This document shows, piece after piece, positions 9,392 to 18,449 of a stretch of DNA of 64,000 nt. The stretch comes from an uncultured Lachnospiraceae bacterium (GTDB taxonomy: Bacteria; Bacillota; Clostridia; Lachnospirales; Lachnospiraceae). The stretch lies in the NCBI GenBank assembly GCA_949132985.1, contig CASCGD010000004.1:1-64000 (forward strand). Direction: 5' to 3'. The stretch's first letter is position 1, and every line of letters begins with the position of its first letter. The translations under genes and the position numbers were made by a program. The notes under the pieces were generated by a model. That model did not search any database, was not told the origin of the DNA, and was given only the letters and a program-made list of their open reading frames with translations.

Positions 9392-9552
9392 ACAAGGAAC
9401 GCGTGATCCTAAGTGAACGACCGGAAAATTTAAAAAAAGCAGTTGAATGGGGCAGAGAACAGCAAAGGAAGATTATGAATGAAAAAAGTGAACGGCTTGC
9501 CGATGCGCTGATGGAAAAAATGACGCCATTGATCCTGCATAGAAAAGCCTGA
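9388..9552 (+). CDS. Small protein, probable orphan partner of the decayed toxin
   Basis: MNKERVILSERPENLKKAVEWGREQQRKIMNEKSERLADALMEKMTPLILHRKA*; ATGA overlap with the preceding remnant's stop. Confidence 0.5.
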   Translation: MNKERVILSERPENLKKAVEWGREQQRKIMNEKSERLADALMEKMTPLILHRKA

Positions 9553-9600
9553 CCGCCAGCCCAGCCAACACATCTGCAATATCCATACAGGAGAACACCT

Positions 9601-10809
9601 ATGGGAACATACACAGACTTTCTGACAGATAAAAGCGTTCGCATCCTCGATGCGGAGGATTATTTAGAGGAGCTAAAGGAGGCGGTTGCGCTTTTTTGCA
9701 CGTTTGACAAGGCTCTGGATACGTTTCTCGCGGCGCACGGCTTTGCGGGCGATCCAGAAAGCGCAGAGGAAAAGACGGCATTTCTTGAGGAAAAATTCAA
9801 GTCAGCGGACATTCCGGTTCCGCGGGACATTGGAAAATGGTATTCAAAGCACAAACAGATCGCACGAAAAACCGCGTTCCAGCTCTGCTTCGCGTTTCGG
9901 CTGACGGTTGAGGCGACGGCAGACTTCCTTCGCAGGATTTGTCTGTCGCGGGGGTTCGACTGTCATTTGCAGAAGGAGGCCGTCTGCTTTTTCGCCTTAA
10001 AAAATGGACTGAGCTATCCGCAGGCACAGGCGATTCTCGCGCAGATCTCTCCCGTGAAGCCCGCGCGGATGGAAACAGGGGATATCGTTTACACGAGTCT
10101 GATCGCCAAAGAGCTCGACGAACTCGACACGGCGGAGGCGCTTGTCGGATATCTAAACGGGAATGCCGACCGGTTCGGCTACAACAACGCGACAGCCTGT
10201 GAGCTGATACGGACGATCTGGGAAAGCATCGCAAAGGAGGACGGCATCGCGGCGAGAGAGAAAAAGAAGCTGTATCTGGAGATTGAGAGTGACGTGGAAG
10301 CGCTGCCGAAGCATGGTGGGGAGAAAAGGCAAAGGGACAGAAGCCGGGCAGATCACTCTGCGTGGGAAATTTTTTTACAGATATTGGGGCTTTCGGGCAA
10401 CGGCACGGCCAAGCTGAACAGGGATAGAAGCATTCAGCCGCTCTTAAAGAACTGTGCGTGGCTCCACCCGTTTGTGAGCGACGCGTTTCCCGACCGGGAC
10501 GGCTTAAACAAGATTCTGCGCGGAGAGCACATGTCGCATGAGCGCGTGCGCAAGCTGCTGATTTTACTTGCTTTTTACCGGTTCTGGGCGGGCAGGGCGC
10601 TTGGACAGGGCAGTTACGAGGCCGCTGAGGCGGATCGTGACCGGTGCGTCTGCGAGATCAACGATTGTCTGCTGGACGCGGGCTATCCGCTGCTCTACCC
10701 GGGCAACCCCTACGATTTTCTTTTTCTTGGTTCCATTCATGCCGGATATCCGCTGATGGCATTCCGGGACTACATGAGAGAACTGTATTATGAAGTGAAG
10801 ACAATATGA
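9601..10809 (+). CDS. Conserved hypothetical protein upstream of and coupled to kinase-STAND protein
   Basis: Long intact 402-aa ORF; stop overlaps next start (ATGA at 10806). Confidence 0.6.
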   Translation: MGTYTDFLTDKSVRILDAEDYLEELKEAVALFCTFDKALDTFLAAHGFAGDPESAEEKTAFLEEKFKSADIPVPRDIGKWYSKHKQIARKTAFQLCFAFRLTVEATADFLRRICLSRGFDCHLQKEAVCFFALKNGLSYPQAQAILAQISPVKPARMETGDIVYTSLIAKELDELDTAEALVGYLNGNADRFGYNNATACELIRTIWESIAKEDGIAAREKKKLYLEIESDVEALPKHGGEKRQRDRSRADHSAWEIFLQILGLSGNGTAKLNRDRSIQPLLKNCAWLHPFVSDAFPDRDGLNKILRGEHMSHERVRKLLILLAFYRFWAGRALGQGSYEAAEADRDRCVCEINDCLLDAGYPLLYPGNPYDFLFLGSIHAGYPLMAFRDYMRELYYEVKTI

Positions 10810-13800
10810 AAAGACGAGAACCATTAAAGCAAAACACAGAGCTTCGTGTCACCAATTATGAGGGTGGAAGCCTGCGCTTTGTCATCGGCGAGGTCGTTGG
10901 ACTTGGCGGCTCGTGCATCGTGTACGACGGCAGCTGCCGGGACAACACGGGCGCGTCGCATACAGTCAGAATCAAGGAATGCTATCCGTACAATCTGGAC
11001 ATCGCGCGGAGCGAAACGGGCGTGCTGGTCGCGGACGGGCATGCGAGGGCAGCGTTTGAGGCCTGTAAGGAGCGGGCGCGGGCATCGTTTGCTCTCGCAG
11101 GCGGGCTGCACAAGGCGGCTGGTCTGACAAACCGCACGGCTCATCTGTTCGACTGCTATGAGGCGAATCAGACGGTTTATACCGTTTCGGCCTACGTGGA
11201 GGGAAGAACGCTGGCGGACATTTGCTTCGACAGCCTGCAGGATGCGGTGCGGGCAGTTGCTGCAACGGCGAAAAGCATTGAATGCATTCATCGGCAGGGC
11301 TATCTGTATCTGGATGCGAAGCCGGAAAATATTCTGGTGTACGAGGAGACACCGGAGCTCGTTCTTCTGTTTGATTTTGATTCGGTCATTCCGATTGGGG
11401 CGGATGAGCATATGATGACATTCCGTCTGGGATTTACGGATGGTTTTGCCCCGTATGAGCAAAAACTGGGCGACCTGTCACGAATCGGGAAATATTCGGA
11501 TGTCTACGGCGTCGGGGCGCTTTTATTTTTTCTGCTGTTCGGGCGTGCGCCGCGGGCAGCGGACTGCGGTCGGGAGGCCGTTTATGAGTACCACATATGG
11601 AAATGGAAGGCGCGCTTTCAGGACCGTCTTTATCATGAGCTGACCATATTTTTTCACAATACATTGCAGGCGTATGGGGCCGACCGCTATCAGGATATGG
11701 AGGAGGCGGTCAGACAGCTTGAACTCATCGGGAAATATGCCGGTCTGGATGCGCCGTTTCTCTGCGACAGCCGTGTTTTTTCCTGCGGGGATATCGTTGG
11801 ACGGGAGTCGGAGTGCAGCACGCTCCTGGATTGGTGCCACAGCGGCGAAAGGCTGATCTTTGTTACGGGGATGGGCGGAATCGGAAAAAGCACGGTTGTC
11901 CGCAAATTTGTGAGCGATCACCGGGAGGAGTTTGCGCACGTTGTCTATGTGCAGTACCACGACTCTGTCTGCAGCACGATGACGGACGATGTGCAGTTTT
12001 GCATCAACGGCTGTGCGCGTGAAGCGGACGAGACGGCGGGGGATTATTTTGCCCGCAAGATGAAAACGGCAAGGGCGCTTACCGAGGACGGCAATACGCT
12101 GCTTGTGATCGATAATTTTGAGGGCGCATGGGACGCGGATTTTGCGGAGCTTTTGCGTGCGGCGTGGAAGATCATCGTGGTAACGCGCGCCGACAGGAAG
12201 GGCACTGGGTCTGCGTGCCTGCGGATCGGGGAGATGGAAAGTAAAACGGAGCTGCGGCAGCTGTTTGAATGCCATATGGGGCGCGGCCTGCGGGCGGAGG
12301 AGCATCAAAGGTTTGCGCGTATCGCAGAATTGGCATCGGGGCACACACTTCTGCTGGTGCTGCTCGCAAGGCAGATCGCAAAGAGCCGTCTTAATCTGGA
12401 CGAGGCACTCGCGCTTGTCGAACAAAACGGATTTTCAGGGATGTCGCCGGAAAAAATCGATTATATGCAGGACGGAAAGCTCTGTTACGACCGCATGTCC
12501 GCGATTTTGAAAGCGGTGATGGACGTTTCCGCATTGTCGGAGGAAAAGAAGACATGCTTAAAGCTCCTGTCGCTGTTTGATGCGCCGGGCATCGATGTGA
12601 GGGATGCACAGGCGCTGTTGAAGCTGCCGTCTCTGGATGAGATCAACGAGCTGGGCGCGCTCGGATGGCTTGAAATCCCGGAGCGCACGGTACAGATGCA
12701 TCCGCTCATACGGGAGACTGCGCTCTCCCTCGACTGGACAAAGGCGTGCAGAGAGCTGGTATCGGAGGGGATGCGCGTGCTGTGCGGGGAGATTACAGGC
12801 AGCGGCAGAACGGGGAAAAACAGAGGTGGTGCGGCTGACTCCGGACGGCTGTTTGGTGCGTTCGCCACGGCAAAATCACTACTGCGCCGCTGCGGAAGAG
12901 ACGAGTGTTTGCGCGCAGAGGCGAGTTATCGGGAGCTTTTGCTCGTAGCACTTTTGAACCTGCCGGGGGATGAGGAGGCTTATATTCTCGCCCATGCGCG
13001 GGAGGCGTTTGATGATTCCGAATGCGAAAATTTGTATGCGGTGATGGAGCTGTACGACTACGTCGTCTATTTGCTTTGCCAGCAAAAAAATTTTGCAGAG
13101 GCAGAGGAATATATAAATGAGGCCGCTTCCTTTGCCGGGAAACGTCGTGACCACTACATGCTTGGACTGTATGACGCGATGCAGAACGACTTCTGCGACG
13201 CGTTGTTAGACGGTGCATATGCTTCCCGGGAAAGGGGTGCGCGCGCTCTCGTAAAAAAGATGCTGCGCACATCCGACCGGGCGATTTGGCATATGAGAAG
13301 ATCCAGTCATAAAAACGCGAAAAAGCTCTGCGCGGGCTATGTGCTCGGGAAAGCGCTGCTTTTGATCCGAAGCGCGCCGGAGAAGAAACGTGCGATCCGG
13401 GCGTTGATTTTGCAGGCGGAGCGGATGCCCGCACATGCCGCGCCGGAGGATGGGCAGATGCTTCCCTGCCCGGTTGAGATGGCGTGGGCGTGGTATGATA
13501 CGCTGTGCGTGCCGGATAAAGCTGCGGTTTTGCGCGACCTCGCGCGGGCCGGGGAGGCTTTTTCAAAGCGGACGGCATCGGAGCTGGAATGGATTGACGA
13601 GCTTGCGATTCCGGCGGCAAATATGATGTGCGAGCTTGCGGACGACGCGCGAGCCTTTTTTTGGCTGGAACAGGCAATCCGTGTGTGCGATGCGCACACG
13701 GATGTGGTTCCCTACGTCCGGAAAAAGCTGGATCTTTTGACTTTTAAGCTGGAAATCTGCTATTACGACGGCTATGAGGAGGAATACGAGCGCGTGCGCT

Positions 13801-13886
13801 CACGCATTGATGCGGCGAACCGGGAGGCCGCAGAGTACCATATTATTAAGGAGATACCGGACACTCTTTCAAATGTCCGCGTTTGA
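10806..13886 (+). CDS. Ser/Thr protein kinase fused to STAND/NB-ARC-like NTPase with helical C-terminal repeats
   Basis: Kinase motifs GLGGSCIVYDG, YLYLDAKPENIL, FDFDS, SDVYGVGALLFFLLFG; then GREXE-like VGRESE, Walker A VTGMGGIGKST, Walker B LLVIDNF. Confidence 0.8.
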   Translation: MKRREPLKQNTELRVTNYEGGSLRFVIGEVVGLGGSCIVYDGSCRDNTGASHTVRIKECYPYNLDIARSETGVLVADGHARAAFEACKERARASFALAGGLHKAAGLTNRTAHLFDCYEANQTVYTVSAYVEGRTLADICFDSLQDAVRAVAATAKSIECIHRQGYLYLDAKPENILVYEETPELVLLFDFDSVIPIGADEHMMTFRLGFTDGFAPYEQKLGDLSRIGKYSDVYGVGALLFFLLFGRAPRAADCGREAVYEYHIWKWKARFQDRLYHELTIFFHNTLQAYGADRYQDMEEAVRQLELIGKYAGLDAPFLCDSRVFSCGDIVGRESECSTLLDWCHSGERLIFVTGMGGIGKSTVVRKFVSDHREEFAHVVYVQYHDSVCSTMTDDVQFCINGCAREADETAGDYFARKMKTARALTEDGNTLLVIDNFEGAWDADFAELLRAAWKIIVVTRADRKGTGSACLRIGEMESKTELRQLFECHMGRGLRAEEHQRFARIAELASGHTLLLVLLARQIAKSRLNLDEALALVEQNGFSGMSPEKIDYMQDGKLCYDRMSAILKAVMDVSALSEEKKTCLKLLSLFDAPGIDVRDAQALLKLPSLDEINELGALGWLEIPERTVQMHPLIRETALSLDWTKACRELVSEGMRVLCGEITGSGRTGKNRGGAADSGRLFGAFATAKSLLRRCGRDECLRAEASYRELLLVALLNLPGDEEAYILAHAREAFDDSECENLYAVMELYDYVVYLLCQQKNFAEAEEYINEAASFAGKRRDHYMLGLYDAMQNDFCDALLDGAYASRERGARALVKKMLRTSDRAIWHMRRSSHKNAKKLCAGYVLGKALLLIRSAPEKKRAIRALILQAERMPAHAAPEDGQMLPCPVEMAWAWYDTLCVPDKAAVLRDLARAGEAFSKRTASELEWIDELAIPAANMMCELADDARAFFWLEQAIRVCDAHTDVVPYVRKKLDLLTFKLEICYYDGYEEEYERVRSRIDAANREAAEYHIIKEIPDTLSNVRV

Positions 13887-14517
13887 TTTCCAGAACCATA
13901 TCCGCCTGATTTGCCACTTCGCGATCGTGTGCCACGACCACCGCGCACTTTCGTATAGGAAGCGGCATTCGGGTGGATATTAGATACCACCTTTCCAAAC
14001 GAGTCAACGGGCAACACAGAGAGAAGATGTTCTGGCTGGTCAGGAGAAAACGTAATTTGATGTGCCAGTGCAATCAGTTGACAGGGTTCGCACAGATTTG
14101 CCGGCAGTTTGGATACATCAGTCTGCTTTGGTGGTTCGGCAGTTAAATTCAGCCTGGAGGTTTCCAGAATTTCATGTATCATCCCGGAAAGCTGCTCAGC
14201 CATTTCTTTACACTCCGGGGGCATGCCGAGTAGTCCAGATATTTTCTTATACCTAAAATCATATTTTCTAAAGTAGCGTTTCGTGCAGTCACGGGAGCTT
14301 TCAATTCATGGGATGCCGCCCGTGGAAAATCAACCCTGACGCGCTTTATGTCATGCCCGGATTTCTTTTCCGGCTCTAAAAGTTCAATAGTAGAAAGAAG
14401 TTTAGAATACAGGTCGCTGACGTTTTGTGCCAGCGTACCAATTTTGTTCTTTGTATGAATCAGGCAATTCATGACAAAGGCTGCCCGTATCAAATTGGTT
14501 TCTCTATATCCTGACAT
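13846..14517 (-). pseudogene. Hybrid remnant: VanS-like histidine kinase fused by deletion to ABC-transporter ATPase C-terminus
   Basis: Minus-strand frames: RVRVDFPRAASHELKAPVTARNATLENMI (H-box), frameshift, PPECKEMAEQLSGMIHEILETSRL, VVSNIHPNAASYTK (N-box), then other frame VVVAHDREVANQADMVLEIKRGHLKE (ABC H-loop and tail). Confidence 0.75.
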
Positions 14518-14718
14518 TTAGTCGGGATACAGAATTAGTTTAAAAGAAACATGTTAATACACTGGTATGATAGCACGGGAATGTGGAACGGGTATGAAAT
14601 TTTAAACTTTTTCAAAATTATAAAGCTCCGTCGAAAGTAAGCAGGCGGAGTTTTGTGCGTCTGCATCCGCAAATCCGGATAAGGGAAATCGTGTGTATAC
14701 TTTAAATGTAATTTACTG

Positions 14719-14751
14719 TTGACTGCACGTTACGTGCAATTTTTAAATAAT
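14719..14751 (+). promoter_or_regulatory. Candidate MerR-type promoter/operator
   Basis: TTGACT followed by palindrome GCACGTtACGTGC and an A/T-rich -10 (TAAATA, 19-nt spacer), upstream of a MerR gene. Confidence 0.4.
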
Positions 14752-14834
14752 AGTAGCTGGCGACCTGTATAGTACGGGGAAAGAGGTGAGAGGGACACAG
14801 AACCGGCTGCTACGAATGATAAGGGGTAAACAAA

Positions 14835-15167
14835 ATGGAGTATTTAACATTGCGGGAAATATGCGACGCGACTGGTGTCTCAAGGCGTGCGATACAGGGA
14901 TACGAAAAAGCGGAGCTGGTTTCACCCGCCGGTCGGAATGAGCGCAGACATCTGCTTTATGATGCAAAGTCGAAGGAGCGGATTGAGCTTATTAAGCTGT
15001 TTCAGCAGCTCGGCTTTACGATCAAGGAGATACGAACGCTTATCTATTTACCGAAGGATGAGCAAAAGGAAGCGATCAGGATGCGCGTGGACAAGCTGAG
15101 CGAAAAAAAGGCGGAGATCGATGTTCTGATCAAGAAAGCGTATCAGTTGATTGAGAGTATGAAGTGA
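14835..15167 (+). CDS. MerR family transcriptional regulator
   Basis: LTLREICDATGVSRRAIQGYEKAELVSPAGRNERRHLLYD...LIKLFQQLGFTIKEI. Confidence 0.85.
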   Translation: MEYLTLREICDATGVSRRAIQGYEKAELVSPAGRNERRHLLYDAKSKERIELIKLFQQLGFTIKEIRTLIYLPKDEQKEAIRMRVDKLSEKKAEIDVLIKKAYQLIESMK

Positions 15168-15189
15168 AAATTTGGAGGAGGAATCACAA

Positions 15190-16008
15190 ATGAAACAAAC
15201 AAAAAAGCCTTTTTATAAAAGAGCATGGTTTTTTATTCTTGTAGTAATTATCGTCATTGCGGCAAACGGCATGGTAAAATTAGGAAGAAAAGCAGCTGAA
15301 AAATCAGCAGAGCAGAATGCAGAATACATATGGCCGGACAGTACTTTGGCAGGTATGATCCCGCAGCCTGATTCAAAATATGGGAAGGTGAACATGGAAG
15401 ATGAAAGTCTGCTTCATATCGACATTTATAAAATATCAAAGGATCAATTTGAGGCTTATATTAATAGCTGTAAGGACAGCGGATTTACCGTTGATTATAC
15501 GAGAATGGATGAAAACTATTCTGCCCAAAATGAGGATGGATACTCGCTCGGACTCTCTTATAACAGTAAAGAAAAGATTCTAAATATTTCTTTGAGTGCC
15601 CCTGATGACGAATCAGAAATACCTGTCGAAGATGATCAGAAATCCAAGGATTTATCGGATAAAGGCAATGAGGAATCTTCGGAAGCATCAGAAGAATCGG
15701 ATGATTCGGAAGAAGAGAAAAATGAGGAGTCAAAAAATAAGGATTCCGATGATATCCGGCCTGAATTTAAAGAGGTTTTGGATGATTATGAGGATTTTAT
15801 GGACAAGTATTGCGACTTCCTGGAAGAATACAATGAGTCGGATGGCGATATATCCATGTTTGAAAAATACAATGAATTGATGCAGGAATATCTTGAATTT
15901 GCAGAAAAGATAGATGCACTCGGGGAAGAGACAATGAATGATGCAGAAGCAAAATACTATGTGGATGTAACCTTGAGGGTAGCCGAACGGTATCAGAAGC
16001 TGCTGTAA
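15190..16008 (+). CDS. Membrane-anchored DUF6591-like protein with acidic linker
   Basis: N-terminal TM; IWPDSTLAGMIPQPDSKYGKV...FEAYINSCKDSGFTVDY; acidic low-complexity linker. Confidence 0.6.
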   Translation: MKQTKKPFYKRAWFFILVVIIVIAANGMVKLGRKAAEKSAEQNAEYIWPDSTLAGMIPQPDSKYGKVNMEDESLLHIDIYKISKDQFEAYINSCKDSGFTVDYTRMDENYSAQNEDGYSLGLSYNSKEKILNISLSAPDDESEIPVEDDQKSKDLSDKGNEESSEASEESDDSEEEKNEESKNKDSDDIRPEFKEVLDDYEDFMDKYCDFLEEYNESDGDISMFEKYNELMQEYLEFAEKIDALGEETMNDAEAKYYVDVTLRVAERYQKLL

Positions 16009-16077
16009 TCATACAAATAGAGGTAAGCACTTGGAATCAGAAGCTTGCCATTAGTTAAATAGTGGAGGATTTCAATT

Positions 16078-16602
16078 ATGAACAAAACAAAAACCATGTT
16101 ATATCCATTTCTGATTACATGGATCGGAGCAGTTCTGATGATGGCGATGCTTTTGCTGCCGTTTGCGTCAGCAAATAAAGAGTATCAATCATATCTTCTG
16201 GACAATAAGGACGAATTATATGCAGAAGAGTTAGGTATGTCAAATGCGGAGGCTGTCAATATATCTCTGGCTGAATATGCCAAAATGTACATAGAGGCTG
16301 TAAAGCAGGGCTTCCATATGGAGGCCGGCATTGTATGTATAGTTATTATTATAGTATTCGCCATATTGACTGTATTTACGGTACTTTTGTCGTTGTTGAA
16401 AAAGCCGATTGGAATCCTGGTTTTTGACATATTGGCATTGGCTTCCTTTTGGGCAATTCGCTTTGATTTTGAAGATCGGGGAGTAGTACCAAGTGATTTC
16501 TATGATTGGGGAATTGCCAGCTGGCTGACGTATGTGATTGGGGTGGTAGTTGCAACAGGAGCAATATGGATGTTTTTTGAGAAAAGGAAGGCTGAAAAAT
16601 AA
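16078..16602 (+). CDS. Integral membrane protein, unknown function
   Basis: 174-aa ORF with about four hydrophobic segments and an upstream GGAGG-like RBS. Confidence 0.6.
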   Translation: MNKTKTMLYPFLITWIGAVLMMAMLLLPFASANKEYQSYLLDNKDELYAEELGMSNAEAVNISLAEYAKMYIEAVKQGFHMEAGIVCIVIIIVFAILTVFTVLLSLLKKPIGILVFDILALASFWAIRFDFEDRGVVPSDFYDWGIASWLTYVIGVVVATGAIWMFFEKRKAEK

Positions 16603-16628
16603 GCTTGACAGAAAACGGCAATTGATGC

Positions 16629-16661
16629 ATGATACCCTCAGTGGACAAGGGTACCATCTTT
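16629..16661 (+). terminator. Probable intrinsic terminator
   Basis: ATGATACCCT...AGGGTACCAT (one mismatch) followed by CTTTT. Confidence 0.45.
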
Positions 16662-16950
16662 TATGATATATGTGATATTTTGGAACATTGACGTACCGCC
16701 ATAAGACAATTATAATAGTGCTCATACAGTAAGAACACGTAGAAAAGTAAAAATTTTAGGCGGCAATATTTCAGGAAAAGAAGAATGCTATTACCCAAAA
16801 TATTTTGACTAAATAAGGTAAAAGAGGGTCTGTTTGTGATGCCGGACGAGAAAATCAAAAATGCCGGAGAGCAGGAAATGGCCGGATAAGCCGCCGCAGG
16901 TGCGAAACGTTTGTGCCGCGGATGACATAGATACAGTTGTAACAGAAATC

Positions 16951-17622
16951 ATGAAGGAGGAAACCGACATGGAGCGGGAAGACCAGACAGGGAAAAAGCA
17001 GAAAAGAACTGCAATACGGAAAAGATTCGCTTTGCGGCCGATTCGGCTGCTGCTTTTGGCAGCGGTCGTCGCGGCGGCGGCGTGTTTTATCCGGTGCAGC
17101 TTTTTCGGCGGGGAGGAGGAGCAGACGACGGTTCTGACATCGTCTCAGCTTGCGGAGGTATTAAAGATCAGCGAGCTGTCCGTTTACAAGGTGACATTTA
17201 ACGGTGTGGCGGCGGTGAACGATGAGGAAGGAGATCTGCTCTACAATGTGGCGTATGAGGCAAAGGTGAACGTCGGCTTTGACACGGAGGAGCTTTTCGT
17301 GTCCGTCGATGAGACGGATGCGGCGGATAAAAAGATTGTCGTCACGCTTCCGGATATGGAGGTGATGGACGCGGTCGTTGACCCGGGCAGCCTGGACTAC
17401 ATATTTGCGAAGAAGCGCACGAACACAGACGACGTGTCCGCAACGGCATTTCCGGCGTGCAAGGCGGATGCGGAGGAGGAATGCCGCGCGAATCCGCTGA
17501 TCTTTGAGCAGGCCATGGAAAACGCCGTCCATACGATCCGGGGACTGACACAGCCCCTTTTGGAGCAGTATGAGGACTATTCCCTGAAGATCGTGGATAA
17601 AGGAGGCGTGACCTATGAATAG
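16951..17622 (+). CDS. DUF4230 domain protein
   Basis: TM plus ISELSVYKVTFNGVAAV...YEAKVNVGFDTEELFVSVDE; start uncertain (ORF opens at 16861). Confidence 0.65.
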   Translation: MKEETDMEREDQTGKKQKRTAIRKRFALRPIRLLLLAAVVAAAACFIRCSFFGGEEEQTTVLTSSQLAEVLKISELSVYKVTFNGVAAVNDEEGDLLYNVAYEAKVNVGFDTEELFVSVDETDAADKKIVVTLPDMEVMDAVVDPGSLDYIFAKKRTNTDDVSATAFPACKADAEEECRANPLIFEQAMENAVHTIRGLTQPLLEQYEDYSLKIVDKGGVTYE

Positions 17623-18214
17623 AAGGACATTTCTTTTCGTGCTGCCGGCGCTGCTGCTTTTGCTCTGCGGCTGCGGTGCGAAGGAGGAAGAGCAGACGGA
17701 GAAAAAGCCGGAAATCAGCATCAGCGACATGCGCGCGGTGTGTGAGCTGGCGACGATGGAGTGCTATTACCACAACACGGCGAAGCTGGATTCGGAAAAG
17801 AAGGTGCTGTTCTGGAACACGAGCAAAAAGCTCTGGATCGAGTATTCCGGGATTGTGAAGCTCGGCATCGACGTGAGCAGGGTGGATATGAAGGTGGACG
17901 GAAACGTGGTCACGATCGCCATGCCGGAGGCGGAGGTCTTAAGCTGTGACGTGGACGAGACATCCCTCACAAAGGACAGCTTTTACTCGGAGACGAAGGG
18001 TCTTGGCAGCGGAAAGGTAGGAGCCGAGGAGCAGAGTCAGGCGTTTGAGGCAGCGCAAAAGGAAATGCGCGCAGTCGTAGAGCAGGACGAGGCGCTTTTG
18101 CTTCAGGCAGGGGACCGGGCAAAAATTCTGCTCGAAAACTATGTGAAGCAGATCGCAGACGCGGCGGGCGTTACATACGAAGTGCGGTGGGAAGCAGTGG
18201 CGGAGAGTGATTAA
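17615..18214 (+). CDS. DUF4230 domain lipoprotein
   Basis: Lipobox-like LLLLCGC; IEYSGIVKLGIDVSRVDMKVDGNVVTIAMPEAEVL; paralog of previous ORF and overlaps it. Confidence 0.65.
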   Translation: MNRRTFLFVLPALLLLLCGCGAKEEEQTEKKPEISISDMRAVCELATMECYYHNTAKLDSEKKVLFWNTSKKLWIEYSGIVKLGIDVSRVDMKVDGNVVTIAMPEAEVLSCDVDETSLTKDSFYSETKGLGSGKVGAEEQSQAFEAAQKEMRAVVEQDEALLLQAGDRAKILLENYVKQIADAAGVTYEVRWEAVAESD

Positions 18215-18449
18215 AACCCGGTTGATCAGGAAAATGCAAATGACGGGTTTCGGTGTATAATCTTAAGAAAGCTTTCAAAGGCTGAACGAACTGACAGTTG
18301 ACAGCCATCATGAGAAAGGTCTAAAATGGGACACGGAGATTGAGCTGTTTTGGCAAAGCAGGCGGGGACGAATCCATGTATGCATGGCTGTTTTTCTCAC
18401 TGCCGGCCGAAACAAAAAATCGCAAAAACAAAATGAGAGGTAGAAGAGA

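Noticed and set aside
11523-12425. 300-aa minus-strand ORF opposite the kinase-STAND gene
   Set aside because: Antisense to conserved kinase and Walker motifs; no protein-like features.
12793-13677. 294-aa minus-strand ORF opposite the kinase-STAND gene
   Set aside because: High-GC antisense reading frame, Pro/Arg/Ala-rich, no recognisable domain; the sense ORF has clear motifs.
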